DNA from: Glandiceps talaboti
Taxonomy: Eukaryota > Hemichordata > Enteropneusta > Spengelidae
DNA: 64,000 nt
Assembly: GCF_964340395.1 (NCBI RefSeq)
Contig: NC_135558.1
Coordinates: 17,802,771-17,866,770 of the forward strand
Reading direction: 5' to 3'
Position numbers and translations under genes: made by a program. A model generated the notes under the pieces. It did not search any database and was not told the DNA's origin. It worked only from the letters and a program-made list of their open reading frames with translations. Shown here piece by piece: positions 1-12,220 of the stretch (the first letter of the stretch is position 1; the number at the start of each line of letters is the position of its first letter).

Positions 1-379
1 CCTTATTGCCATGGTACTGGTTGTTCTCGTCTTTCCACAGCTTTCCATATTTGCTGAGAATGATGCCTCGTCCATTTTCTTTTACAATAATGGACCGGTC
101 ACATGGAACTTCATACCCTGTAGAGATCCATTTTCCATCCCTAGTTACGACGGATATGATGTTCCCTACCATTTGAAGGCTGTCATTCGAATCTATTGCC
201 ACGTAGCCTCTAGGCCTGATTATGTGTTCATAGTTAGCTGACTGTTTCACAGCAAAAGACACTCCTTTGATTGCTGCATCAATTCCCCGTGAATCGCGTA
301 ATAGTAACTGACGGTCATTATCAGCCTTTACGAAGATCGTAGTAGGATAGGCATTGGCAACATGGTACTTTGGGGCCAT
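1..379 (-). CDS. Uncharacterised intronless gene, 5' part (runs off the left edge)
   Basis: The minus strand is open from an ATG at 379-377 to the window edge: 126 codons without a stop. It begins MAPKYHVANAYPTTIF and continues with blocks such as IIRPRGYVAIDSND, NIISVVTRDGKWIS and ILSKYGKLWKDE. An in-frame TAG lies 36 bases upstream of the ATG, so this is probably the true start. The alternation of short hydrophobic strands with G/D turns suggests a small beta-rich domain. There is no signal peptide and no transmembrane segment in the visible part, so a cytosolic protein is likely. No intron interrupts it, unlike Vav next door. I do not recognise the family and propose no function. It is transcribed in the same direction as Vav and lies downstream of it. 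Confidence 0.75.
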   Translation of the reverse strand, partial: MAPKYHVANAYPTTIFVKADNDRQLLLRDSRGIDAAIKGVSFAVKQSANYEHIIRPRGYVAIDSNDSLQMVGNIISVVTRDGKWISTGYEVPCDRSIIVKENGRGIILSKYGKLWKDENNQYHGNK

Positions 380-439
380 TCTGACAGCTACTATTTCGAC
401 AAGTGCGTTCTAGTCAATAAACACGTACCTACCCATTTA

Positions 440-448
440 TTTTATATA
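440..448 (-). promoter_or_regulatory. TATA box of the left-edge gene
   Basis: Read on the minus strand this is TATATAAAA, a canonical TATA box, about 61 bases before the ATG at 379. A start site 25-30 bases downstream would give a short leader of roughly 35 bases. The spacing supports a compact, TATA-driven, intronless gene. Confidence 0.6.
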
Positions 449-1477
449 TGTATAGTTTAGTCTCTTTGAGAGGCTAGTTCATTGGAGCATCGAGAAGCAC
501 GTGTTTCATTAAACCAATCAGCGTTCTCCATTTTCAAATTCCTTAATTTACACAACATATTGATTATATTCGTAGGCAAAGGATGGTTCATACCATATAT
601 GGTAATAAAAAAACACATGGATGACAACAATTCTTGTATACGGTGTAAACTTCCAGTACGCTAAACTTATTATGCGTTCATTAGTTTATAGTGTTTTAAA
701 CATTTAATGTAGGTTTTCTTTTTACTTATTGTTTGAATTTGATGTGTAGTGAAACATTTTGCCTTCTTCGACAAGACAACACATTAAAATGGGAATCTAT
801 TTTGTTCAGCAATGTAGACTGTTCAATTAATCCGTTCTGTGAGTGGGACATAGTTTTCTCAGTGAAATATGCATAGTGTCACATAAACCCATCGAGCCAC
901 TTGTATACTGGAACAATGACAATTAGTAACTTAATGTTGTCTGTTTACTTAAGGAATCGTCTAAAATTGTTTGGCATCCTGTGTTAGATGCTCAAAGAAA
1001 TACCGCCAAATATTAAATATGTGCGTCGCTGAGAAACAAGCACTCATAGTCTAATAGTCTGATAGATATGTGCTCAATTTTTAGCACAACTGAACTAATA
1101 AGGTTCAGTAGTGCTACAGGCATCGAGTGGTGCCTGTCCGTAAATGTTAACATCCCCGGCTGAACATAATGAAACCAAAACGTTGTTATACTTATAATGT
1201 GCCTAAAGAAAACAATGATACACGTTATTTCATAGTGTTTTAAACATTTATATAGGTTTTCTTTTTAAAACGACAGACAACCTGCTATTAGCCATTATAC
1301 GATGTTCCGAGTGACGAAGTTTCACTAAGACCTGTGCAAAGGAAGGCTCGCGGCTCATATTCAGGAGTCATACCACATACGTACTGTGCAGAGCGATGCG
1401 GAGTGCGATGCGATCAACCACCTTAGTATATACAGGGCCTAGGGAAGCTTGCACATCCTAGCACATCGATGTGCACA

Positions 1478-1515
1478 TCCTAGCACTAGGATGTGGCCAC
1501 ATCCTAGTGCTAGGA
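1478..1515. repeat. Perfect 38-bp palindrome
   Basis: Bases 1478-1515 equal their own reverse complement, centred on GTGG/CCAC. The surrounding 1.44-2.0 kb is rich in variants of 'cacatcctag' and 'catagctg', a degenerate low-complexity field around the palindrome. Confidence 0.8.
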
Positions 1516-2921
1516 AAAAGAGCATAGCTATGTACCAGCTCTGTGCCTCTCAGCCCGTTACAGGGTATATTTTTCCACAGCCCCGGTTGTAAAAAATGAG
1601 CCTGTTGCATGGATGTGGAATACCGCCTCTGTGCAATGACTGTTTTGCACATCCCAGTATCATAGCTGTGTACTGCTCACCTAGCACACATTTGTGCACA
1701 TACATGTATAGCTATGGTGGAGTAATACCGTGTAGCAACCCTTTTGTTAATATCTGACTAGCATTGCTCACATAGCTGGTACATGGCTGTGGGAAAAAGC
1801 ACTTGTACATGGATGTTGTAAAAACCTATGCTGCATTGCTATTTTTCACATCCATGTTGGCATACCAGTTACACATCTGTCAAATCTAGGTATGTTACAC
1901 CTCGTTTGTTGGCCAGAGCTGTTACAGGGATATTATACACATAGCTGGTACAGTCCCCATGGCTCCACTGAGCTGGCACAGGTATGTGCACAACCCTGTC
2001 CTAGGTATGTAAATGCTTCAGGGGTGTGCAAGGTTCCCTGCGTATGTGGAAACCATTTATCGAACAAATGAATACGTCAGCAATTGCCCTTTGCAATACA
2101 GTATTATATATGATAGTGAACTTTTGAATACTTCTTAGTACCTCAAAGACATTTGTCAACCACTGATAATTTTTTTTAAACTGCGTTCTCATCTCACAAT
2201 AATTTCAATCGACATAAGGTTGTGTCTACATAACTAGTATGGAATAGTAGTTACCTAAACATCGAAATAAAGTGAATAAGTTTAAGTTTAAGTTTATTTA
2301 TTTTCTAAAGCGCCTTTTCTATTTAAAATATTCAAAAGCGCTGCCCATAAAATACAAAAACATAAATAAAGTGAATGCTATACAAAGATAATTATACCGT
2401 TAACACCCTTAAAATGTCAAATGTTAAAAGGATAGTGAATGGTCATTAAAATTATAGACTGAGACTTGTAATAACAGCCTTAAAAATGTCAAATATTAAA
2501 ACGAACGTAAATGACCACTAATACAAGGGCAATATGGCCAAAAGTAGTAAACCACAGATATTGTGTCTGCCATATTGGATGTATGCAAATTAGGCATTGT
2601 TCCACTACTTGGATTTCGGTAGACTTTTGATATGTTATTATATAGACATTGTTGAGATGTATGGTAAAAAAATAATTTCTGTTGCAATTAGCGATGGGTT
2701 AAGGTTGAACCCTATTTTTGCATAAAATGACTGGACTATAGACTTGCACCAGTTCCATGGGAGATTTTTTTTATTCTTATAAGTTTTAAGAAAATATCAT
2801 CAATTTCTTTTTTTAAATCCCAGTTACTTGTAGTCTGTGAGGGCTATGTGCCTTCATCCGACTGGTTTGCAATCACTCAGTCAGGTTAATATTTCACCAA
2901 AGCATACAGTTGAGTAGAGTC

Positions 2922-2978
<57 letters not shown>
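2922..2978. repeat. (TTG)n microsatellite
   Basis: About 19 uninterrupted copies of a TTG/GTT trinucleotide. Confidence 0.95.
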
Positions 2979-2979
<1 letters not shown>

Positions 2980-3696
2980 AAATATTTTATTCAAATAAAG
3001 AATGAAAAAAAGCCCGGAGAGTTGAGCACCGATCAACTGCACATATAATGGTTTATCAACAGGATGTATCACAGGCTTAATAGGCATCCTCAGTGACGTT
3101 TTCTTTTAAAATTTGGTCTTACTGAATGTACAAGAAACTTAGTAAATTGATGTTTATTGTTACACAGCTGATTATTTAAGCATATTGAACGCATGCGTTC
3201 CAACGTAGCGCGTACTGGATGCAAAACCCACTGCGCGCTCGCTCCCAATAGTATAATAACAGCAGGGACGTATAAACAGGGACGTAAAGAGAAGGACACC
3301 GACTCTCCATTGATAAAATCCATACATACTTGCAAACTATCGCCACTTTCTCCTCAATTTACTGTCAAACTCAAAACAATGCTACCAGAACCTGAAAGTT
3401 ATCATACTAGGGCATAAAATAATGCACACTTTGGACGAAGTTACTCGTTAATTTTCAAATTTGAAGCTGGAGAATTCATTTGATCCCATATGAAATATCG
3501 GTGTCTTGATCCGTGGTGATAACCCTGCGTCGCATCCGGGTCTTTCAATATGGATGAAAAGTCGCACGACTCTTTCAAAACATGGTAGTCTTACGTCATC
3601 TTTTCAACTGACGAATCAACAACCTCGACCTCTCACATTATCGATCTGAACTCCAGATGTAAACATAACAATAGAAAACAAAACACAAATTGAGAT

Positions 3697-3800
3697 TAGG
3701 CCTAATAAAAAAAGTTGTTTGGTTCCACCCAGTCAAGTTTTGAGGCCGACCCTAAACTTTTTTTTTCAGTATTCGTGAAAAAAAGTAATAAATATATAGC
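3697..3800. repeat. Fragment of TIR repeat family B
   Basis: Contains an end 'attaggcctaataaaaaaa', then 'ggttccaccc' and 'gccgaccctaaactttttt', the same blocks found at the end of the complete copy at 23140-23505. Only one end is present. Confidence 0.6.
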
Positions 3801-5012
3801 ACCACTCACATTGTTCAAATACCTTTCCTATTTCCAAAGATATTGAGCCATATAGAGAGACATTTTCTGGTTATTGAAAAGGGTTGCCAAGGTAATGGAG
3901 TTAAAAACTTTGTCACAATCTTTTGAAATATCTTGGGGCTACTTGTATACAGGCAGTAATGTGTTGATGCAAGTCATTACAAAAGTCATCAAGTATGGCC
4001 TAATTGACTTCAAATTCCTACACCAACTACGCTTTTTCATTTATCTATTTACCATCCAACAGGCATTTCCCAATAACAGGAGGCGAGTTCAGTGTTAGTA
4101 CAGAAGGAAGTACACTGGGGAAAACCTGCGTTGTTTGGTAGAGTCAAACTGAACACTCTTCTTACTTACAGAGTAGTAAATTTAATCAAACCCGAACCCT
4201 GACCACAGTGGGAAGGAGACATGCAGTATAACCACTCGGCCACCACCAACCCTGTATATAGTAACATTTGTTCAATAAATATGTCCATCCCTCCCTTCCA
4301 CACATTTTCAATAACTCAACAACCACACAGCTTTTGGGTTAACTCCTGTTTATTCAGGATGACGTTTATCACAAAAATATGAATAGGAATACAATGCCAA
4401 TTTCTATATTCTACAAAACTACACTTTTGTTATGGAGTCATATCGCTATACTGAAGCTCTGATTTGACGGGTTTGATGAACTTCCAGCTAGCAAATAACT
4501 TTATTCCTAATTGAAAATTAATACTGTAACTGAAGTGCCCTAACTTAAACACCAACTCAAAAAGCCTTTTTTTCGTGTGAATTAAATGAAAGAAAGTTTT
4601 TTTTTTAGCTCTGTGGAACTTGATAATATACAATATTTTCCCATTTTTCTGAAGTTTCAGATCAAGAAAAATTACTGAAAACAAAGAGTATCAAATAATG
4701 TAAATGATTTAAACATATGTAATATTTACCTACTATTTCAAGCAAATCTACAAAGCTATTTGTCTGCATTCTTATTTGTACAGTGTCACATGATTCAAAT
4801 ACTGTTTATACAAGATTGTATTATTTGTGCAATAATGTGAAACAAAAGTTTTTGCCAAATTTTTTATCACAAAGACGACTCACATGTTGAGATTTCTTTC
4901 TATTAGTGATATCAAAAATGGTTTAAAAGAGTTGTACATGGGTATGATTATGATTCATAATATCAATATTTAGTTAATTTTTGAATCACTTATTTTTGTT
5001 CATATCTATTAT

Positions 5013-5016
<4 letters not shown>

Positions 5017-5081
<65 letters not shown>
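5017..5081. repeat. (AT)n microsatellite
   Basis: About 32 uninterrupted AT dinucleotides. Confidence 0.95.
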
Positions 5082-5084
<3 letters not shown>

Positions 5085-5204
5085 TATATATTCTCTATAC
5101 AGTATATATAATATAAAATTGTTGCAACATAAACTTTGCCTACATACAATTGATTGCTTATGCTATCCTGGGTACATCACCGTGAAGAATTCAGCTGTTA
5201 TACG

Positions 5205-5540
5205 ACACTAGTAATCCAGCCTTCGGTTTACTAAGGTAGATGCAAACTAAATCTATTGTTCTTCAATGTGGTTGATTACATAAATAGGTGATAGAGGTTC
5301 CTCTGGTGTGTGATTGTAATCATCCTGTGTTCAACATAGTGTAAACATTGGAAGTCCCAAAACAGCACTGCAAGTTTATGGAACGCTAAATAAACTAATT
5401 TTGAGAGACATCTCCCAACTGAAACTGTAATTAAACCAACGTCCATTCAATAGCTTATCACAGTTGTATCAACAAATTGTGACATTAGTTTTAGTTTGTG
5501 TCTATGTTAGAAAACAGAAGGCTCAACTACCTGGGTAGTA
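5205..5540. mobile_element. Non-coding TIR element, family C, copy 1
   Basis: The left end ('ggtttactaaggtagatgca') is the inverted counterpart of the right end ('tttagtttgtgtctatgtta'), with a 'caacattga'-type interior and no ORF. Similar 300-330 bp elements lie at 10325-10620 and 16515-16805. This is consistent with a MITE-like element; the parent transposase family is unknown. Confidence 0.65.
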
Positions 5541-8500
5541 ATTTGTTGCAATGTTTAAATAAACTTTTCCCACATACAACTGACTGTATGCCTTTCACTA
5601 TTAAACATTTCTGAAAGAGCAATGTTACAGCAAGTACAATTTAAAATCAGTCACCTGTAACATCTACTCAATCATTTGAGTAATAGATCTGATCTGAATC
5701 AAAACAATGACCATGACATTTTGTCTGCTCTTGGGTCATGAAATTTGTGCAGTCATTCTCCTGGGGCAAGAGGCCCCTGACATGCATTTATCTCAGTTTT
5801 TGTTGAATCTTCACCACTGTATGTACATCTCTCCTCATATCACATGTAAATAGGCAAAATTTAACAGGTTAGCCGAAACCATGGAGAAGCATGTCACCAT
5901 ATCATCATTACTTGGTGCTCACAGAAAACCAAATATTGTCATTCATTACATGTATATCAAGCAAATTACAATTTCCTAATACGAGACGTTACTCTGTTGA
6001 CATCACATGCATAAATTTAGCCTTTTTTCTCTTTATACTGACAAATTTTGCAAATGATACATACTCATTGAAATTTGTTACACTGGCTTAATAAAAAAGG
6101 AAAAATGTAAGAAAAACACAGAAAGTCCTATGAGAGACCAATCCTGCCCATCTGCTGAACACAATGCTTTCACTCTAGTTCATGGTTATTGTGATATAAA
6201 ATTTCCTCTATACTTTATAATTGATATATCTTGGATAATAGACTAGTTATGAAGAAGGAATAACTGAATACTGATTTACTTTCACCAAAATATGGCAAGG
6301 CAAATGTTATGAATTCTCTGGAAGCCTATGTCATTGTAAACTTTTTATTTATCCTTTCTTTCAAATCAAGATAACAAATATGTCTTGCTAACTGCTTCTC
6401 GAACTTGACGTGATCCTGGAAGTGCTGTAATTTGATTACCGATATTCTAAAATAGTCCACTGTGAGCAACATTTGACATATATTTATATCATATATGATC
6501 ATAAACTTACAAGTTCCAAAGATTTCCAAGAATTTGCAATTTGTTTTCCAGATGTCCGCGAAGAGGATTTTGTGATCAATTCACTGATTGCCATGTGTTG
6601 CAAACTTAAATGCTTTAATGCTTTTTGTCAGGCAACACATTTTGGAACAATCAAGTAAATAATTTGCATGTTTTATCACAATTGTTTATAGCCTCTATAT
6701 CAAGTGGAAAAGTACACCATCTCCATCATTAGCCACTTAGGGGCGAGATCAATAGTTCAATGTAGGATACAAAACTAAATTATTATGGGGGAGGGGAGCT
6801 CTGTATTCATAGCACTATATACTACTACATACTGGTTTGAATTGATTGTGCTGTTAGAAACATTTTCAATTTTGACCAAATTAGTTGGAAGGGTCTGAGG
6901 CCTAACTAAAAATTTTTTTGTCTTTTATCCTATATTGAACTATTGATCTCACCACTTATGTGGTATCTAACAATGTAATCAATGTTTGCAGTGCAAAGCA
7001 AGGAAAGAGTTAATGACTATTCAATGACTAGACTATAAATATAGATGGCATAACACACTGCCTAGATTTAATTGAGACCTGAATATAATCAATGTTGATG
7101 GCTACATTCACTGTAACCAGTCTTTCTCATTAGCACTCTCAAAATAGACTACATTAGAAAGGCCACATACTATGCTTATAATTAAAGCAATTGAAAGAGT
7201 ACGAGTACACTATTAAACGAAGTACGAATGCTATAAATGAGTGTGACAAACAGAGAATGTGCTTTACTTCAGTGTTAAGGGTTGTAGGAATTGTCAAAAG
7301 TATGAAATACTAGTTTGCCTAATTAATGTGTAAGATGTTCCGATTTCCACAAGGAAACAACTCTTCAGTATATTGTGTCTAACTAATTGAAAATACTTAA
7401 ATTTACAAATGTACAAAAAAATGTCACATGTTCGAAATCTCTTCACTTCTGAATATTTCTGTTAAACAAAATGCTTTAAGGACACTCAGGATAACTACCA
7501 ACAATATCTCTAATGAATAATTGCTTACTACTATCTCACGTAATAAATGTGATCTCCATCTAGAACACAAATTGACTGTGTAAGATATTTGAGCTCAGTT
7601 TTCTTTACTTTTTCTTGAATACATGTGTAAATTTAGATGAACTCATTTAAAAAAAAAAACTTTTTGAATCCTGTAACTAATGTGTCTACAAAAAAATAGT
7701 AAAAATACAAAACGGTTGAAAGTTACATATCTTGTCAAGTAGGGTTTGCATAATTGGTGTTGAAATCCAAGAAGAATATCCGAGATTTGAAAATAAAAGA
7801 ATATCAGAAACTTAATATTATACTGGTACTACTAACCAAAGAAGGAATACAAGCAAAAGCTGACAAACACCAAGCCAAGCCAGATACATTTATTGTCTAT
7901 GATTAACCAGAGAAACATATTGAAACAGTGATTGTCAAGCACACATTGCTGAAAAAAATGGTTTCTACATTTGTGAATGTCCAAGTGGTGAGTTGTACTG
8001 CATATTACACTACACTTCCTTGTTGATGGCATTAAAAACATGGTCTTTATCACTTTATAGTTCTTGGAAGCATCTAACCGATTTAATTGCTATCATGCTG
8101 TGTGTTATCTTCTATATCAGACTTCTCTGGGAAGGTAAATCCCCACTTCAAGTGCAATTGGCCACACTGCATTATGATGAAGTCATATGTATATTAAATG
8201 GCAAGTGCGCATATGTAATGACCTAGTGCATACTTAATGAGCTAGCATATAACAATCTAGGTATTGTAAATAGGGCGTTTGAATCTGATAAATTGGGATT
8301 TTATTAAAGATTGAGTGATTGTAGAGTTGTGAATGTCTTGCTTAATTTGTTCTCTTCCTTAACCAAAACACTGATAATAATATTGTTATTGATATCACAA
8401 CCTTCATTAATCTTTTACAATATGAAGGAAAATCTCCAAATGTTATTGGCAAATGAGAAAAGAACTTAAAAACCGATGTGCCACTTGGTTATCTATATGA

Positions 8501-8694
8501 AATAAATGAAGGTATGCAAACCTGTTAATTATATATGTAAATTAAGACTTGGTTAACAAATGGATATTTGTTTTCACTTCATCTGTACATTTTTAAATCC
8601 TGGAAAATACATCAATACTTCAAGAAACGTTTTTTAATATAAAGGGGTTCTCAAAAGATGCAGTTGTATAAGAGAGATGCCACGGCCCCACTTA

Positions 8695-8708
8695 TCACTA
8701 GATGGCGC
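8695..8708 (+). promoter_or_regulatory. CTCF-like motif
   Basis: The sequence tCACTAGATGGCGC differs at its first base from the bilaterian CTCF core CCASYAGRKGGC(GC). It lies about 700 bases beyond the Vav stop codon. Motif-level evidence only. Confidence 0.4.
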
Positions 8709-9387
8709 TTCTCACTAGAAAGGTCTACTTCTAATCAATATACCTTTCACACTTACAAGCCAACATGTATAAATTTACAAACTCTCACTTAGTTCATTTC
8801 ATGTATATAATTGTATATGTTACAAAATGTTCATTCAACACTTTAAAACAGTTATGCATAATTAATGGATTTGTATTTCAGGTAATCAAATGAATATGTT
8901 GACTGCACCTTAACACCCCTTTCTTTGTATAATACAATTGTCAGACCAAATATGAACAATATGACTGTACCAAAATACGAGTTGCTGCGGGGGGTGGGGG
9001 AGGTCAGATGTGGAAGAGACAGTCACTGAACCCCAATAATGTTGATTCACAAGACAGATTTCTTTACTCCTACAAATGACTCCCCAACCAACCAACCAAC
9101 CAACCAAATGTGACTTAATTGAAATTTGTTTGTATATATGTACTTTTGAAGGATCCAAATTATAATACTGATGTAAGAAAAGGTAATATAATATTATACA
9201 CTGGTAATTTTCTCTGTCTATTGAGTGTCTAGATCTATACATTTACAAGGAGTGGCAAGGCCACTACAAATATCTCAAACTTCCTCCTGGTAATGTGGCA
9301 AGGAATGGTTTTAATTGTGAGTGATTATGTACCACTTTTAGTAGGATTCTGGTTGATATCAGATGAATACATCACACATCAGGCTTA

Positions 9388-9426
9388 TTAATGTTCTTCC
9401 ACATATGTTGATGGGAAATACCCAAC
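9388..9426 (-). CDS. vav: Vav exon 27: last strand of second SH3, and stop
   Basis: Only 13 codons: [12 protein letters not shown] then TAA. This is the SH3 ending that corresponds to VGWFPxxYVEE in vertebrate Vav, with Tyr replacing the usual Trp before Phe-Pro. A long pyrimidine tract and TTTTCCAG precede it. The protein stops two or more residues earlier than typical vertebrate Vav tails. Confidence 0.92.
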   Translation of the reverse strand, partial: VGYFPSTYVEEH

Positions 9427-11495
9427 CTGGAAAAGAGAGAGATACAGAAAGAAAGAAGTTGGAATTACTATGGAATACAGATGTTGTCGGTTCCGAGATG
9501 CATCACATGTCTCCCCATGTATTCTGTATGTGCTGGGGGTTTGCAAACGCTATTCATTGATGATGTTTTGTCTTTGTTCTTTAAATTGCTTGTAATTAAA
9601 GAGGTTAATTTGTCTCTTGATCATTTAACAATGAAAATGGTACTTTATAACTATGTAAGAAAAACAAAACAAGCCTACACATAACAACATAAGTGATGGC
9701 ATCTCATGTAACACATCCTGGAATGGGAAAGTCAACTATTAACAAGATTTTGAACACAATCTGTAAAGGCCCATGGTTCAATCCCAGATTCTTGCATTAG
9801 TGCAAATACTATAATAATGATATTGCTATTTTATCAGTGAAGCCTTAAAAGATAGGATCACACTTTCCTCTGGACCAACTTCAGTGTTTTTTGGGAAGGT
9901 TTGCGAACCCCGGGAACAGAAAGGGAGAAAGGGGTAAAAATTGCAGTGTTTCCCCATAGAGTCTATGATAATTTTGTTTGGGAACCCAGGTAAAATGACA
10001 TGGGAACTCTGGTAGATTTTACCTACTTACCACCCTGAGCAAAAACATTGAACTTATACTATAGTTCGGTCAGACAACCTGACTGGGTCTTTATTAGCTA
10101 ATAACAAAATTGACAAGGCAGGTGTCGAATACCAGACAACGTGTCATCACAAGTAACAGGATATGACATCATTATCAAAGCTGAACAGACATCTCTACTG
10201 TTTCATACAAAGAAGAACTCAATGCAGAGACTCGGGCACCACACAAATACTTACTGCGGCGCAATTCCATTTATGTTGAAGTGAAAGGAAAACATGCCCA
10301 CCCATATGTACTCATTACTCTGGTAATTGAGCCTTTGGTTTACTAAGATAGACACAAACTAAAATTGTTGTCGCAACATGTTGATACAACAGTGATAAGT
10401 TACTGAATTGACGTTGGTTTAATTATAGTCTCAGTAGAGAGGTGTCTGCAGAGAACTTGCAGTTGTACTGTTTATTATAAGCACTTCCAATGTTTACACT
10501 ATCTTCATCACAGGGTGATTAGAATCATACAATAGAGAAACCGCTATCATCCACTTGTGTAATCTACCACATTGAAGAACAATAGATTACTTTCAACCTA
10601 GTTTAGTAAACCAGAGTCGTACTACTTTGATTTGTAAAATGAAAAGTTACACTCACTCTGTCATCTATTTGACCTTTCCACCAGCCACGATGACCTCCTG
10701 CTTTGCTGAGAATATTGACTATATTTCCTTCTTCCAGAGATAATTCTCTTGTGTCTCTAGCAGCAAAGTCATACAGTGCCGTTGCTTTTCCAATGGAATC
10801 ATAGGATTTGGGACCTGAAAGAAAATTTAAACTGGTTATTGGATAATGAAATGTTGATACCCTTCAACTCAGGACTACTCATGCATATTCATGCTGTGTA
10901 TATTTGTCAGTGTTGTCTGTACATCAATTCTTGGAAACATCGCATGAAATATCAACTACAGAGATACCAAAAAGGAACTGAAAATGGGCAACAGCTTAAA
11001 AGTGGATGAAAATGTCAGGAATTATTTGCAATTTGGGGAGACAATGGTAACATCATGGAACATCATAGCAAAGACGCTGTGAACACATTTATCATGCAAC
11101 ATGTAATGTGATTACCAATCTTGCAGTTATTTTCAAAATGTACAATGCATGGGAAGGGCCCAGATTATGACAAGGGTTGAAATTTTCATCATGTATGGTT
11201 GTTTTATTGTGATTATTTAATGTTGAAATTAGTGTGACATGCTGCTTACTCTCTTCTAGTGGTGTTAGCATGCTTATGAGCAGACACTTTTTGTTTATCA
11301 ATATGCAAATTAAGTTAATTAATATGCAAAGCTTTCAACAAGCATGGGATTTAAGTGTTCTACTAATGGAACACTCTTTAACATGCTGAGCAGACAGATG
11401 TTTACAAATATGCAAATAGCTTGAAATTTTGAGAATACATACAAAAACAGCCAGCCTTAATGCTAGATTGTAAGACAGAGACGGAGAGAACACAA

Positions 11496-11546
<51 letters not shown>

Positions 11547-12179
11547 TAAATTACAAAACCTCTCCATTGCGTTAATGCCTGTAGCTCACAGCAGGTAAAA
11601 TGGTATTTATGATCACCAAAAAATCATAAAAACTATCATACCAGACCATGTTGATTTCCTGCTGATAATACCTTTAAAGGGCATCTGTAGTGTTGTATCA
11701 ACACCTGGAAAGCTGGGGGACAGTGAATGACTCTCGTAAAAAGATACCAAATCCTGAAAGCAACACAAAAGAATGTTTAGTGATTACATAAGAATCATCT
11801 TTTATAACAACTTGTCAATATTGTATTTTAGTACCGTGTGTGTTTTTTATTGTCTGTTGTGTCTTTCTTATTTTATTGTCAGTTTTATTCCCGATTTGTT
11901 TCTTTTATGAGCTCGTGTGAAAAATCAATTTCCAATGCTATATTTGGCACATGGCAAATAAAGTTATTATTATTATTATTATTATTATCTATAGATATAA
12001 CAGTCAAAAACTGTCATTCAGATATGATGTCATAACAATCCTAGAAAGTCAAATCTTCCTTTAATATTTTTTTTTTCAAATTGTGTCAACACAAACAGTA
12101 CGTCTACTGGACAACCATAAATAACAAAATTATAAAATGTACTCTTTAGATTGATCAGCACAACAACACCAGATAATGA

Positions 12180-12220
<41 letters not shown>

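Larger units (their letters stand above)
449..9387. other. Intergenic DNA plus Vav 3' UTR; no gene recognised
   Basis: I see no convincing coding exon here. The part nearest 9387 must be the 3' UTR of Vav (minus strand). Candidate AATAAA signals on the minus strand lie at 8300-8305 and 7889-7894, and further ones occur toward 4350, so the transcript end is not determined. The rest contains a palindrome, GTT and AT microsatellites, an inverted-repeat element near 5.2 kb, an old TIR-element fragment near 3.7 kb, and an AT-rich segment at 2280-2520 that looks like a decayed dispersed repeat. Confidence 0.6.

Noticed and set aside
2001-2192. KWFP motif as candidate last Vav exon
   Set aside because: No acceptor in the right phase and no YV ending; 9426-9388 fits completely.
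8910-9242. Minus-strand frame with VGWLVGW, resembling an SH3 end
   Set aside because: It comes from a short CCAA repeat. The true SH3 end ([11 protein letters not shown]) with a strong acceptor is at 9426-9388.
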